Source: JACVRW01 sp963739095
GTDB taxonomy: Bacteria > Actinomycetota > Thermoleophilia > Solirubrobacterales > Thermoleophilaceae
Direction of reading: 5' to 3'
DNA: 64,000 bases
Assembly: GCA_963739095.1 (NCBI GenBank)
Contig: CAVTZF010000023.1
Coordinates: forward strand, 127,404-191,403
Below, piece by piece: positions 32,054 through 40,189 of this stretch. The translations under genes and the position numbers were made by a program. Position 1 is the first letter of the stretch, and each line of letters begins with the position of its first letter. The notes under the pieces are model-generated. The model did no database searches. It worked only from the letters and a program-made list of their open reading frames with translations, and had not been told where the DNA came from.

Positions 32054-34791
32054 GGACAGTGGGGACAGGCGTGCATAACAACGGATCGATGACCACACTC
32101 ACCACCTATCGCTCCAAGGTCCGGCGTCTCGCGGGCGCAGTGCTCGCGTCCTGTGCCGTGGCGGCCGTTGCGGCGCCGGCCGCGAGCGCCGACTTCGGCC
32201 TCGTGCCCGACAGCTTCCACTCGGACACCGTCCGCGAGCTCCCGCCGCCGATCGTCCTGGACCAGCCGCCCCCCACGCTCGTGCTCGAGGACGGGGCCGG
32301 CGTGGCGCCCAACGGGGCGAGGGTGGTCTTTGAGCTCAACTCGCACCAAACCACGCTGCCGCCGCCCTTCGATTTCATCACGGTCCAGCAGCCCGACGGC
32401 GCCCTCAAGAACGTGCGGGTGGACCTGCCGCCGGGCCTCGTGGGCAACCCGAACGCGGTCCCGACCTGCACCGAGAGGGACCTTCGTACGCCCCAGCCGA
32501 CGGGTGAGGAGCCGGGCTTCAAGTGTCCGCCCGCAAGCCGCATCGGGGTGGCGAACGTAGTCACGTCGCTCACCTGGCCCTTCCCGATTCCGGCGAACGT
32601 CTACAACATGGAGGAACGCGGCGGCCATGCGGCGCGGTTCGCCTTCAACGTGGCCGGCGCCGCCATCGTGAACATCGACGCCGATCTGGTGAATGTCGAC
32701 GGCGTGTACCGGATCCGCACGTCCATCAACCAGGTCTCCCAGCTCCTCCCGGTGGTCGCGACCGAGCTCACGCTGTGGGGCGTGCCGGCCGACCACAACG
32801 GCAGCGGGGCACCGCGGACGGCGTTCCTGAGGAATCCGACCAGGTGCGGCGGCCCGCTTACCACGACGCTGAACATCAGCCAGTGGACGGCGCCGAACGA
32901 CTTCCTGACCGCGGAGTCGACCACGGCCTCCGGACCGGTCGGCTGCGACCAGATCCCGTTCGAGCCGTCGATCACGGTCACGCCCGACACGAGCCAGGCG
33001 GACACCCCGACCGGGCTGCGCGTCGACATCAACGTGCCGCAATCGGACGACCCGGAGGACCTCGCCACGGGGCACCTCGACGACGCCGTCGTGACCCTGC
33101 CCGACGGGATGTCGATCTCGCCCGGGCTCGCCTCGGGCCTTGAGGTCTGTTCGGACGCCCAGCTCGGCGACGGGAGCTCGCCCGCCAACTGTTCGAACGG
33201 CTCGAAGATCGGAACGGTCGCGTTCGAGACGCCGCTGCTGGCGGACCCGGTCGAGGGCGAGATCTTCCTCGGCACGCCGCTCGCGGGTAACCCGTACCGG
33301 CTGTTCCTCGTCGGCCATGGGCCCGGCTTCACGCTGAAGATCCGCGGCTCGGTCAACCCCGACCCGCAGACCGGACGGCTCGTGACCTCGTTCATCGACA
33401 ACCCGGAGCTGCCGTTCACCCGCTTCACGCTGCAGTTCAAGGGCGGGCCCCGGGCCCCGTTGTCCACGCCGGCCGCCTGCGGGCCCGCGACGACCTCCGC
33501 CGCGCTCAAGCCGCACAGCAGCGCGACCCCGGTCAACGTGACGAGCAGCTTCGTCGTGAGCGGCAACTGCGGCGGCGGCTTCAACCCGAGCTTCGTGGCC
33601 GGCGCTCCATCCGCCCTGGCGGGTGGAAGCGGCGGCTTCACGATGACCGTTCGCCGCCCCGACGGGGACCAAGCGCTGAGCCGCATCAGCCTGGTCATGC
33701 CGCCCGGCCTCACCGGCCGGCTGGCCTCGGTGCCGCTCTGCTCCGCCGCGGCGGCGGCCTCGGGTGCGTGCGCCGCCGACAGCCGCATCGGCTCGACCGT
33801 GGTCGAGGCCGGGGCCGGCAGCGCGCCGTTCCCGCTGACCGGCGCGGTCTACCTGACCGAGGGATACGGCGGCGCGCCACTCGGGTTGTCGATCGTCGTG
33901 CGGGCGATCGCGGGACCGTTCGACCTCGGCACCGTCGTCGTGAGGGCGGCCGTGAGCGTCGACCAGCGCGATGCGCACCTCGAGGTGATCTCGGATCCGC
34001 TGCCCACGATCCTGCAGGGCATACCGCTGCGTCTGCGGACCGTCGGCATCGACCTCGACCGGCCCGGGTTCATGTTGAACCCGACGGGCTGCGGGGCGAA
34101 GCAGATCACGGCGACGCTCGAGTCGGTCGCGGGCGCGCGCTCGGTGCAGTCGAGCTCGTTCGGCGCCCAGGGCTGCTCGAGCCTCGAGTTCACGCCCAAG
34201 ATGACGGTCGCCCTGACGGGGCGCGGCCGCACCAAGCCGGGCCGCCGGCCTGGGCTGCGCGTGAAGCTCACTCAGGACCCGGGCGAGGCCAACAGCCGCT
34301 CGGTCGAGCTGCAGCTGCCGCGCAGGGTCGCTCTCGACCCGACGGACGTGGAGGACGTCTGCACGCCCGAGCAGTTCGAGGCCGGCACCTGCCCGGACGG
34401 AGCTCGCGTGGGCTCCGCGAGCGCACGCACGCCGCTGCTGGCCAACAGGCTCGCCGGGCCGGTCCACCTGGTGGCGCAGACGGGGGCGATTCCGGGCCTC
34501 GGCGTCACGCTCCAGGGGCAGCTGCGCATCCTGATCGAGGGCGAGACCGACCTCAGTGGGGCACGCGTCAAGAACACGTTCGGGTCGATCCCGGACGTGC
34601 CGATCAGCCAGTTCAACCTGTCCCTCGCAGGCGGGCCGGGCGGGATCCTCACCCCGACCCGCAATCTCTGCAAGGTCAAGAACGACGCGCTTCTTCGGGC
34701 GCGCGGGCAGAACGGCAAGCGCAAGCGCGCAACGATCAAGGTGTCTGTGCCGTGCGCGAAGAAGAAGGGGGGAGGGGGCGGGCGCCGCTAG
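32050..34791 (+). CDS. Secreted four-module repeat protein (cassette 1, gene B)
   Basis: 913 residues. Signal peptide LAGAVLASCAVAAVAAPAASA. Four modules of ~200 residues each contain LPPGL-like, then P-x-C....C, then S.IG and PLL/PF blocks: LPPGLVGNPNAVPTC (~126), LPDGMSISPG (~350), MPPGLTGRLASVPLC (~550), LPRRVALDPTDVEDVC (~755), each followed by a second Cys and RIG/KIG/RVG, suggesting one disulfide per module. Ends in a very basic CAKKKGGGGGRR tail. GTG at 32050 overlaps gene A's stop behind GGGGAGG; in-frame ATG 32089 is an alternative. Same family as 45863-48682; no named family recognised. Confidence 0.8.
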   Translation: MRTVGTGVHNNGSMTTLTTYRSKVRRLAGAVLASCAVAAVAAPAASADFGLVPDSFHSDTVRELPPPIVLDQPPPTLVLEDGAGVAPNGARVVFELNSHQTTLPPPFDFITVQQPDGALKNVRVDLPPGLVGNPNAVPTCTERDLRTPQPTGEEPGFKCPPASRIGVANVVTSLTWPFPIPANVYNMEERGGHAARFAFNVAGAAIVNIDADLVNVDGVYRIRTSINQVSQLLPVVATELTLWGVPADHNGSGAPRTAFLRNPTRCGGPLTTTLNISQWTAPNDFLTAESTTASGPVGCDQIPFEPSITVTPDTSQADTPTGLRVDINVPQSDDPEDLATGHLDDAVVTLPDGMSISPGLASGLEVCSDAQLGDGSSPANCSNGSKIGTVAFETPLLADPVEGEIFLGTPLAGNPYRLFLVGHGPGFTLKIRGSVNPDPQTGRLVTSFIDNPELPFTRFTLQFKGGPRAPLSTPAACGPATTSAALKPHSSATPVNVTSSFVVSGNCGGGFNPSFVAGAPSALAGGSGGFTMTVRRPDGDQALSRISLVMPPGLTGRLASVPLCSAAAAASGACAADSRIGSTVVEAGAGSAPFPLTGAVYLTEGYGGAPLGLSIVVRAIAGPFDLGTVVVRAAVSVDQRDAHLEVISDPLPTILQGIPLRLRTVGIDLDRPGFMLNPTGCGAKQITATLESVAGARSVQSSSFGAQGCSSLEFTPKMTVALTGRGRTKPGRRPGLRVKLTQDPGEANSRSVELQLPRRVALDPTDVEDVCTPEQFEAGTCPDGARVGSASARTPLLANRLAGPVHLVAQTGAIPGLGVTLQGQLRILIEGETDLSGARVKNTFGSIPDVPISQFNLSLAGGPGGILTPTRNLCKVKNDALLRARGQNGKRKRATIKVSVPCAKKKGGGGGRR

Positions 34792-34803
34792 GCGCTGGCC
34801 CCC
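34774..34803. terminator. Hairpin spanning two convergent stop codons
   Basis: 13-bp stem with one mismatch and one wobble (34774-34786 against 34791-34803, loop GCTA). It contains the stop of the repeat-protein gene and abuts the stop of the convergent anti-sigma-like gene, so a bidirectional terminator is likely, although there is no clear T-run. Confidence 0.6.
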
Positions 34804-35784
34804 TCAGCCACCGGGGGGCGCAAGGACCGACTGACCGAGGACCGCCGTCTGCTGGTCCCCCTGCTGCTGGGGCGCGTGTAGCTTCGGCATCCGCCCGCGC
34901 AGGACGGAATCACCCGAGTGCGTCCGCTGCTTGTCGAGCGGCTCGCGTGAGACGTCGATGAAGCGGTACTGCTCGAAGTCCGCCGGCAGGGTGCCGATCG
35001 CCTGGTAGTTGCCCTGCTGGTCGGTGACCTGGCCGCCGAGCGTCTTGGCGTCGCCCTGGCTGTTGTAGAGCCATACCTCGTAGGCCTCGCGCTGGCCGCT
35101 CGGCTCGAGCCGCGCGGCCTGGACGAGCAACTGGCGCCTGCCGTTCTGCTCAACGACGATCGCGATGCCCGCCGGAGCGCCCGTCGTCTGCCCGGACGCG
35201 TTCTGGCCGTCGCCGCTGCCCGCCGCCGCCTGCTCGGCCGCGGGCTCGGGCTCGTCGTCGCCTCCGGTGAGGACACCGATCGGCCAGAGCAGCACGGCCA
35301 CGAGTGCCAGCGCTGCCAGCGCGCCGCCGGCGGCAAGCAGCCTGCGCCGCTTGACGGCCGGGTCGGTCGGAGAGGCGAGGCCGGCGCCCGCCGGGGGCTG
35401 CGCGGCTGCGGCGGCACGGCGCCCGCGCTCGCCCTCCGGCACGGCGGGCATCGAGCCGTTCGGGTAGAGCCCCTCGAGCGAGTCGAGCAGCGAGCGCGTC
35501 CAGCTGCGCGCTGCTTCCGAGCGCCGCAGGTGGCCCTTCGTGGCCGATGCCTCGGCACCCGCTTGCTGCCCGAGCACGTAGTCGGCCAGCTGGCCGCGCC
35601 AGTCCTCCTCGACCGCGCCCACGCTCACGGGCGCGAGCTCGACGAGCGCATCGCGTGCGAGCTCGCGCACGCGCGGCTCGGGCATACCGAGCATCTCGGA
35701 GAGCTCCGCGTAGGTCTTGCCCTGCTGCAGGACGAGCTCGACGATCGCCCGCTGCTCGGCGGAGAGCTGGTCAAAGGTGGCCAT
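34804..35784 (-). CDS. Transmembrane anti-sigma-K-like protein with N-terminal sigma-region-4-like HTH
   Basis: 326 residues. Residues 1-50 (FDQLSAEQRAIVELVLQQGK, TYAELSEMLGMPEPRVREL) look like a sigma region 4 HTH. A Pro/Ala linker leads to one membrane helix (LLAAGGALAALALVAVLLWP, ~residues 150-175), then an exported RskA-type domain with AYEVWLYNSQGDAKTLGG, RFIDVSREPLDKQRTHSGDS and VLRGRMP. The expected partner sigma gene is absent. ATG at 35784 was chosen over an upstream start because it follows a -10 box. Could be a one-component membrane regulator or an anti-sigma factor. Confidence 0.78.
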   Translation of the reverse strand: MATFDQLSAEQRAIVELVLQQGKTYAELSEMLGMPEPRVRELARDALVELAPVSVGAVEEDWRGQLADYVLGQQAGAEASATKGHLRRSEAARSWTRSLLDSLEGLYPNGSMPAVPEGERGRRAAAAAQPPAGAGLASPTDPAVKRRRLLAAGGALAALALVAVLLWPIGVLTGGDDEPEPAAEQAAAGSGDGQNASGQTTGAPAGIAIVVEQNGRRQLLVQAARLEPSGQREAYEVWLYNSQGDAKTLGGQVTDQQGNYQAIGTLPADFEQYRFIDVSREPLDKQRTHSGDSVLRGRMPKLHAPQQQGDQQTAVLGQSVLAPPGG

Positions 35785-35795
35785 GAGCAGGGGGA

Positions 35796-35801
35796 ACTGT
35801 A
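35796..35801 (-). promoter_or_regulatory. Putative -10 box TACAGT for the anti-sigma-like gene
   Basis: TACAGT on the minus strand ends 11 nt before ATG 35784. It overlaps by two bases the plus-strand -10 box of the thioesterase gene. Confidence 0.4.
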
Positions 35802-35805
35802 GTGT
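35800..35805 (+). promoter_or_regulatory. Putative -10 box TAGTGT for the thioesterase gene
   Basis: TAGTGT ends 10 nt before ATG 35816. Overlaps the opposing -10 box, so polymerase could occupy only one at a time. Confidence 0.45.
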
Positions 35806-35815
35806 GCCCGCCTCG

Positions 35816-36223
35816 ATGGACTCGCCGGTTCGCACCTACCCCGTCCCGGGCACGCTCGACGACGTGCTGGGCTTCGAGCTGATCGAGGCAAGCGCCGAGC
35901 GGGTGCGCGCGCAGTTCGCTGTCGAGCGTCACGTGACCCAGCCGTTTGGGCTCGTTCACGGCGGCGCCTACGCCGCGCTTGCCGAGTCGATGGTCTCGAT
36001 TGCCACCCACACGGCGGTCGAGGGAGGCGGCAGGCTGGCCGTCGGCCAGTCGAACAGCACGACCTTCCTGCGGCCGGTCACGGCGGGCACGGTGCACGCC
36101 GAGGGCATCCCGCTCCATCGTGGGCGCACGACCTGGGTCTGGGACGTGCGCTTCACGGACGACGACGGGCGGCTCTGCGCCATCACCCGCATGACGATGG
36201 CGGTGCGGCCTCAGACGGGCTGA
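35816..36223 (+). CDS. PaaI-family (hotdog) acyl-CoA thioesterase
   Basis: 135 residues of hotdog fold: FELIEASAERVRAQFAVERH, the active-site segment PFGLVHGGAYAALAESMVSI, NSTTFLRPVTAGTVHAEG and TTWVWDVRFTDDDGRLCAIT. Likely hydrolyses aromatic or medium-chain acyl-CoA; substrate not determinable. ATG 35816 chosen after the -10 box; the open frame begins further upstream inside the divergent gene. Overlaps the convergent cyclase gene by 13 nt. Confidence 0.87.
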   Translation: MDSPVRTYPVPGTLDDVLGFELIEASAERVRAQFAVERHVTQPFGLVHGGAYAALAESMVSIATHTAVEGGGRLAVGQSNSTTFLRPVTAGTVHAEGIPLHRGRTTWVWDVRFTDDDGRLCAITRMTMAVRPQTG

Positions 36224-37644
36224 CCGGGCTCGTCGAGCAGGTACGCCTGCACGGGGCCCCGCTTGCCCTTCACCGTCACGTCGCCGAGCGAGCGCACGCT
36301 CGCGCCGGGAAGTGCGCGCAGCGTCGTCTCGCCGATCACGACACCACCCGCGGGCGCCTCGGCCTGGAGCCGCGATGCCAGGTTCACGGTGTCGCCGATC
36401 ACCGTGTAGCTGCGGCCGCTCTCGGCGCCGAGCACGCCGACCATCGCCTCGCCGCTGTTGACCCCCGCTCGGAAGCGGGGCCAGCCGGGATGCTCGTCGG
36501 CCAGCTTCGACGTCTCACGCTGCAGCTCGAGCGCCGCCTCCACCGCCTGGCGGGCATGCTCAGGCTGATCGCCGCGCGTGCCCCAGGTCGCCATGATCGC
36601 GTCCCCCACGAGCCTGTCGATCTCGCCGCCGTGGCGGTCGACGATCGGCGGGATCGCAATGCGCAGGTAGGCGTTCAGCATCTCGGACACGTCGCGCGGA
36701 TCGCGTCCCTCCGAGAAGCGCGTGAAGCCCTCGAGGTCCGCGAACAGGACGCTCACGTCGCGCTTGCCTGCGGCCGTGTCGTCGAGGTACAGGTCGCTGA
36801 AGCGCTCCTCGCCCTCCTCGCGCCGTGCGCTCCAGGCGATCGCCCCGAACGCCAGCAGCATCAGGATGTGCCACTCCCACCAGCTGGCGTGCCAGTTGCG
36901 GGCGAAGGCGACCGCGATCATCGCCTCGGCGAGCAGCACGCAGGCGCTCGCCACGGCGATCAGGATCGTGGAGCCGCTGCGCACGGCCATCATCCCGTAG
37001 CGCCAGCCGGCGAACGCGTACAGCACCGTGGAGACCGCTGCAGCGCCGACCAGGCCGCCGCTCGCGCGCTCGGCGGGTGTCGGGTCGTCGAGCGGCGCAA
37101 CCGAGCCGAGCGAAAGCGCGGCCCAGGCGGCCAGGAGCACCAGCACCCCGCCCCTCAGCACGTGGGCGTTGCGGATCACCCACTGGGCCCGTTCGGCCGG
37201 GAGCGGGAGCGCCGAGGCAGCCGCGAACACCGACGCGACCAGCAGCCCGACCGATGTGGCGATCGTGAAGCCCTGGTTGGGCCCGTCGAGCAGCACGCCG
37301 GGCGTGGCGAGCGCGTGCAGGGCGAGGAAGCCCGCGGCGGACAGGAAGGCCAGCGAGACCAGGAACAGGCGCGCGTCGGCGCGGTGGAGCGCGATGCCGC
37401 TCGTGGACAGCGCGAGCGCCGCGCTCGTGACCGCCGCGGCGAGCACGAGCCAGAAATGAGACGGGTGGTGCTCCCACATGCCGTCGGTCGCCGGCGCTGC
37501 GAGCAGCACCACGAGGCCGACGAGCGGGACTGCGAGAGCCGCGAACCAGACCAGCGATCGCTGATCGCGGCCCTCGCGGGAGGAGAGGCTCACGGCCGTG
37601 GGCGAGGGCGCGGGCTGGCCCGCGCCGGAGCGATCGCGTTCCAC
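36211..37644 (-). CDS. Membrane class III adenylate/guanylate cyclase
   Basis: 477 residues. Residues ~30-265 hold about seven hydrophobic segments (for example FAALAVPLVGLVVLLAAPA, HILMLLAFGAIAWSA). The C-terminal catalytic domain (~290-470) has both metal aspartates, in VSVLFADLEGFTRFSE and RLVGDAIMATWG, plus GVNSGEAMVGVLGAESG and YTVIGDTVNLASRLQ. Forms a homodimer in this family; ATP versus GTP preference is uncertain. GTG start one base after the nadE stop, so they may be co-transcribed. Confidence 0.88.
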   Translation of the reverse strand: MERDRSGAGQPAPSPTAVSLSSREGRDQRSLVWFAALAVPLVGLVVLLAAPATDGMWEHHPSHFWLVLAAAVTSAALALSTSGIALHRADARLFLVSLAFLSAAGFLALHALATPGVLLDGPNQGFTIATSVGLLVASVFAAASALPLPAERAQWVIRNAHVLRGGVLVLLAAWAALSLGSVAPLDDPTPAERASGGLVGAAAVSTVLYAFAGWRYGMMAVRSGSTILIAVASACVLLAEAMIAVAFARNWHASWWEWHILMLLAFGAIAWSARREEGEERFSDLYLDDTAAGKRDVSVLFADLEGFTRFSEGRDPRDVSEMLNAYLRIAIPPIVDRHGGEIDRLVGDAIMATWGTRGDQPEHARQAVEAALELQRETSKLADEHPGWPRFRAGVNSGEAMVGVLGAESGRSYTVIGDTVNLASRLQAEAPAGGVVIGETTLRALPGASVRSLGDVTVKGKRGPVQAYLLDEPGQPV

Positions 37645-37645
37645 G

Positions 37646-39427
37646 CTAACCAGGCGCCCGCAGCTCCTGCGTGACGCGGCTCACGTAGCGGTTCGTGATC
37701 GGCAGCCGCCGGTCGCGCCCGAACGCCTTGGTCGAGATCTTGATCCCCGGCGGCGCCTGGCGGCGCTTGTACTCGGAGCGGTCGACCATGGCAATCACGC
37801 GCTCGACCTCCTCGGCAGGCAGGCCACGGCGGGCGAGCTCGACGGCGTCGAGATCCTCCTCGATGTAGCCCTCGAGGATCTGGTCGAGCAGCTCGTAGGG
37901 GGGAAGCGAGTCGTCATCGCGCTGCTCGTGGCGCAGCTCGGCCGACGGCGGCCGCTCGAGCACCGAGCCGGGTACGAGCTCGCGGCCCGCCTGCTCGTTG
38001 CGCCAGCGGACGAGCCGGTAGACCAAGCCCTTGTAGACGTCCTTCAGCACCGCGAAGCCGCCGGCCATGTCCCCGTACAGGGTCGCGTAGCCGACCGACA
38101 GCTCGGACTTGTTGCCGGTGGTGAGCACGAGCCAGCCGAACTTGTTCGAGAGCGCCATCACGACGTTCCCGCGGATGCGCGCCTGCACGTTCTCCTCGGT
38201 GATGTCCGGCTCCGTGTCGGCGAACACGCCGGCGAGCATCCCGTCGTAGGCGCTCATCGCGTCTTCGATCGAGATCTCGCGGAAGTCGACGCCGAGGTTC
38301 TCGGCAATCGCGCGCGCGTCGGCGCGCGTGCCCTCGCTCGAGTAGGGCGACGGCATCGACACGCATGTGACCCGCTCCGGCCCGAGCGTGTCGGCGGCCA
38401 GCAGGGCGACGAGCGCCGAGTCGATCCCGCCCGACAGCGCCACCACGACGCGCTCGAAGCCGTTCTTCTCGACGTAGTCGTGCAGGCCGGTGCGCAGCGC
38501 CGCGTAGACCTCCGCCTCGAGCTCGAGCGTCGGCGCGAGGTCGCCGCCGACGACGTCGCCCTCGGACTCGACGCTCACGCTCGCGAGCGTGAACACCGGT
38601 GGCTCGGCCACGGTCGCGGCGCGCCGCTGGCGGCGCACGTTGACGCGATGGCGCGTGTCGCGCAGCCGCGCCGCCGCCACTTCGCGCGGGTCGATCGTGC
38701 AGAAGCTGAGCGACTCCTCGAACTGCGGGCAGCGCGCCAGAACGGTGCCGTCCTGGTCGATGGCGAGGCTGTGCCCGTCGAAGACGAGCTCGTCCTGGCC
38801 GCCGACGGTGTTCACGAACACGACCGCGGCGAGATAGTCGACAGAGCGCTGCACGAGCATGCGCTCGCGATGCTTGCCGTAGCCGGCGCGGTATGGCGAG
38901 GCGGACAGGTTCACGATCACCTGGGCGCCGCCGAGCGCCTCCGTCATCGCGGGCGGCCCGGGCTCCCAGATGTCCTCGCAGATGCTGAGCCCGATCGGGA
39001 TGCCGTTCAGCTCGAAGATGGCGGCCTCGGCGCCCGACTGGAAGTAGCGCTGCTCGTCGAAGACGCCGTAGTTGGGCAGGTACATCTTGCGGTAGACGGC
39101 CACGACCTCGCCGTCGGCGAGCACGGCCGCCGCGTTGTAGACGTCCTCGGCGCGTTCCGGGAAGCCGACGATCGCGACGATGCCGTGGGTCTGCGCCGCC
39201 AGCTCGGTGAGCGTGTCCGCGCAGGCGTCGAGGAAGCTCGTCTTCAGGAGCAGGTCCTCGGGCGGATAGCCACTCAGCGTGAGCTCGGGGAACACGACGA
39301 GCGCGGCGCCGCCGTCGCGGGCGGCGCTCGTGTGCTCGGCGATGCGGCGTGCGTTGCCCGCGATGTCGCCGACGGTCGGGTTGATCTGGGCAAGCGCCAC
39401 CCGCAGGAGCTGCTGTTCGCGGGGCAT
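37646..39427 (-). CDS. nadE: Glutamine-dependent NAD+ synthetase
   Basis: Last step of NAD synthesis from nicotinate adenine dinucleotide. 593 residues. N-terminal nitrilase-type glutaminase: catalytic Glu in VVFPELTLSGYPPED, Lys in VYRKMYLPNYGVFDE, Cys in IGLSICEDIWEPG. C-terminal synthetase: PP-loop VVALSGGIDSALVALLA, MPSPYSSEGT, LTTGNKSELSVGYATLYGD, with ammonia channelled between domains. ATG 39427 was chosen over a longer frame because MPREQQLLRVALAQINPTVG is the normal N-terminus and a -10 box precedes it. Confidence 0.95.
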   Translation of the reverse strand: MPREQQLLRVALAQINPTVGDIAGNARRIAEHTSAARDGGAALVVFPELTLSGYPPEDLLLKTSFLDACADTLTELAAQTHGIVAIVGFPERAEDVYNAAAVLADGEVVAVYRKMYLPNYGVFDEQRYFQSGAEAAIFELNGIPIGLSICEDIWEPGPPAMTEALGGAQVIVNLSASPYRAGYGKHRERMLVQRSVDYLAAVVFVNTVGGQDELVFDGHSLAIDQDGTVLARCPQFEESLSFCTIDPREVAAARLRDTRHRVNVRRQRRAATVAEPPVFTLASVSVESEGDVVGGDLAPTLELEAEVYAALRTGLHDYVEKNGFERVVVALSGGIDSALVALLAADTLGPERVTCVSMPSPYSSEGTRADARAIAENLGVDFREISIEDAMSAYDGMLAGVFADTEPDITEENVQARIRGNVVMALSNKFGWLVLTTGNKSELSVGYATLYGDMAGGFAVLKDVYKGLVYRLVRWRNEQAGRELVPGSVLERPPSAELRHEQRDDDSLPPYELLDQILEGYIEEDLDAVELARRGLPAEEVERVIAMVDRSEYKRRQAPPGIKISTKAFGRDRRLPITNRYVSRVTQELRAPG

Positions 39428-39433
39428 GACCCC

Positions 39434-39439
39434 ATTATC
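39434..39439 (-). promoter_or_regulatory. Putative -10 box GATAAT for nadE
   Basis: GATAAT on the minus strand (5 of 6 with TATAAT) ends 6 nt before ATG 39427; leaderless arrangement. Confidence 0.45.
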
Positions 39440-39464
39440 GCGGCTGGGCTGCAGAATCCCGCTC

Positions 39465-39866
39465 ATGCGCTACGTCCACACCAACATGCGCGTTCGCGAC
39501 ATCGACGCCTCGCTGCGCTTCTACGAGACGCTCGGATACGAGCGCCGCGGCAGGCTCCAGTTCGAGGGCGCCTACAACATCTACCTCGGCCTACCGGGTG
39601 ACGGCGACACGCTCGAGCTGACCGTCAACGAGGGGCGCGACGAGTCCTACGACCTCGGCAGCGGCTACGGGCACATCGCGCTGTCGGTCGAGGATCTCGA
39701 CGGGCTGCTCGAGAAGCTCGCGGCTCAGGGCATCGAGCCGGAGAAGCCCCCGTACCATCCCGGCGGCCGTGAGGAGTTCCGGATCTGCTTCGTGGCCGAT
39801 CCGGATGGCTATCGCCTCGAGTTGATCGACGGCGAGTTCGAGACCCCGCACGACCCCGACCAATAG
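39465..39866 (+). CDS. Glyoxalase/VOC protein, lactoylglutathione-lyase-like
   Basis: 133 residues, a single VOC unit: MRYVHTNMRVRDIDASLRFY, ETLGYERRGR, LELTVNEGRDESYDLGSGYG, HIALSVEDLD and FVADPDGYRLELID. Metal-ligand His and Glu positions of glyoxalase I are plausible (H5, E after LTVN/LELI). In organisms without glutathione the substrate may be another thiol adduct. ATG 39465 follows CAGAAT by 6 nt; the open frame upstream overlaps nadE. An AGGAGG site for the next gene sits just after its stop. Confidence 0.85.
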   Translation: MRYVHTNMRVRDIDASLRFYETLGYERRGRLQFEGAYNIYLGLPGDGDTLELTVNEGRDESYDLGSGYGHIALSVEDLDGLLEKLAAQGIEPEKPPYHPGGREEFRICFVADPDGYRLELIDGEFETPHDPDQ

Positions 39867-39874
39867 GAGGAGCA

Positions 39875-40189
39875 ATGCTGTTCATCGTCCGCTTCGACAT
39901 CCATCAGCCGGACGGCATGTCGAACCGCGAGTTCATCGAGATGTGGGACAGGGAGGCCGACGCCGCCCTCGGCGCGATGGATGCCGGAGCCGTGAAGCAT
40001 CTCTGGAAGGTCGCCGGTGAGCGTGTGGTCTTCGCGGTGGCCGACTTCCCGGACCCGGAGTCTCTGGACCGGGCGCTGGCCGGCCTGCCGATCGTGCAGG
40101 AGCTCGGGGACGGGGCGCGGACCGAGACCTGGGCGATCTACGACTACAGGATCTTTGCGTCCGACCTGAAGGAGCAGCTGAAGGGCTAG
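39875..40189 (+). CDS. Muconolactone delta-isomerase-like (ferredoxin-fold) protein
   Basis: 104 residues with the muconolactone isomerase pattern: MLFIVRFDIHQPDGMSNREF, a WDREADAALGAMDAG helix, VKHLWKVAGERVVFAVADFP, and TETWAIYDY. No other beta-ketoadipate genes are present, so a true catechol-pathway role is doubtful and it may be a generic dimeric alpha/beta-barrel enzyme. ATG follows AGGAGG closely, 8 nt after the VOC gene. Its stop overlaps the convergent gene's stop. Confidence 0.8.
   Translation: MLFIVRFDIHQPDGMSNREFIEMWDREADAALGAMDAGAVKHLWKVAGERVVFAVADFPDPESLDRALAGLPIVQELGDGARTETWAIYDYRIFASDLKEQLKG

Noticed and set aside
31972..34467. Minus-strand open frame of 831 codons
   Set aside because: Shadow of the cassette-1 gene B with low-complexity Arg/Gly composition and no recognisable motif.
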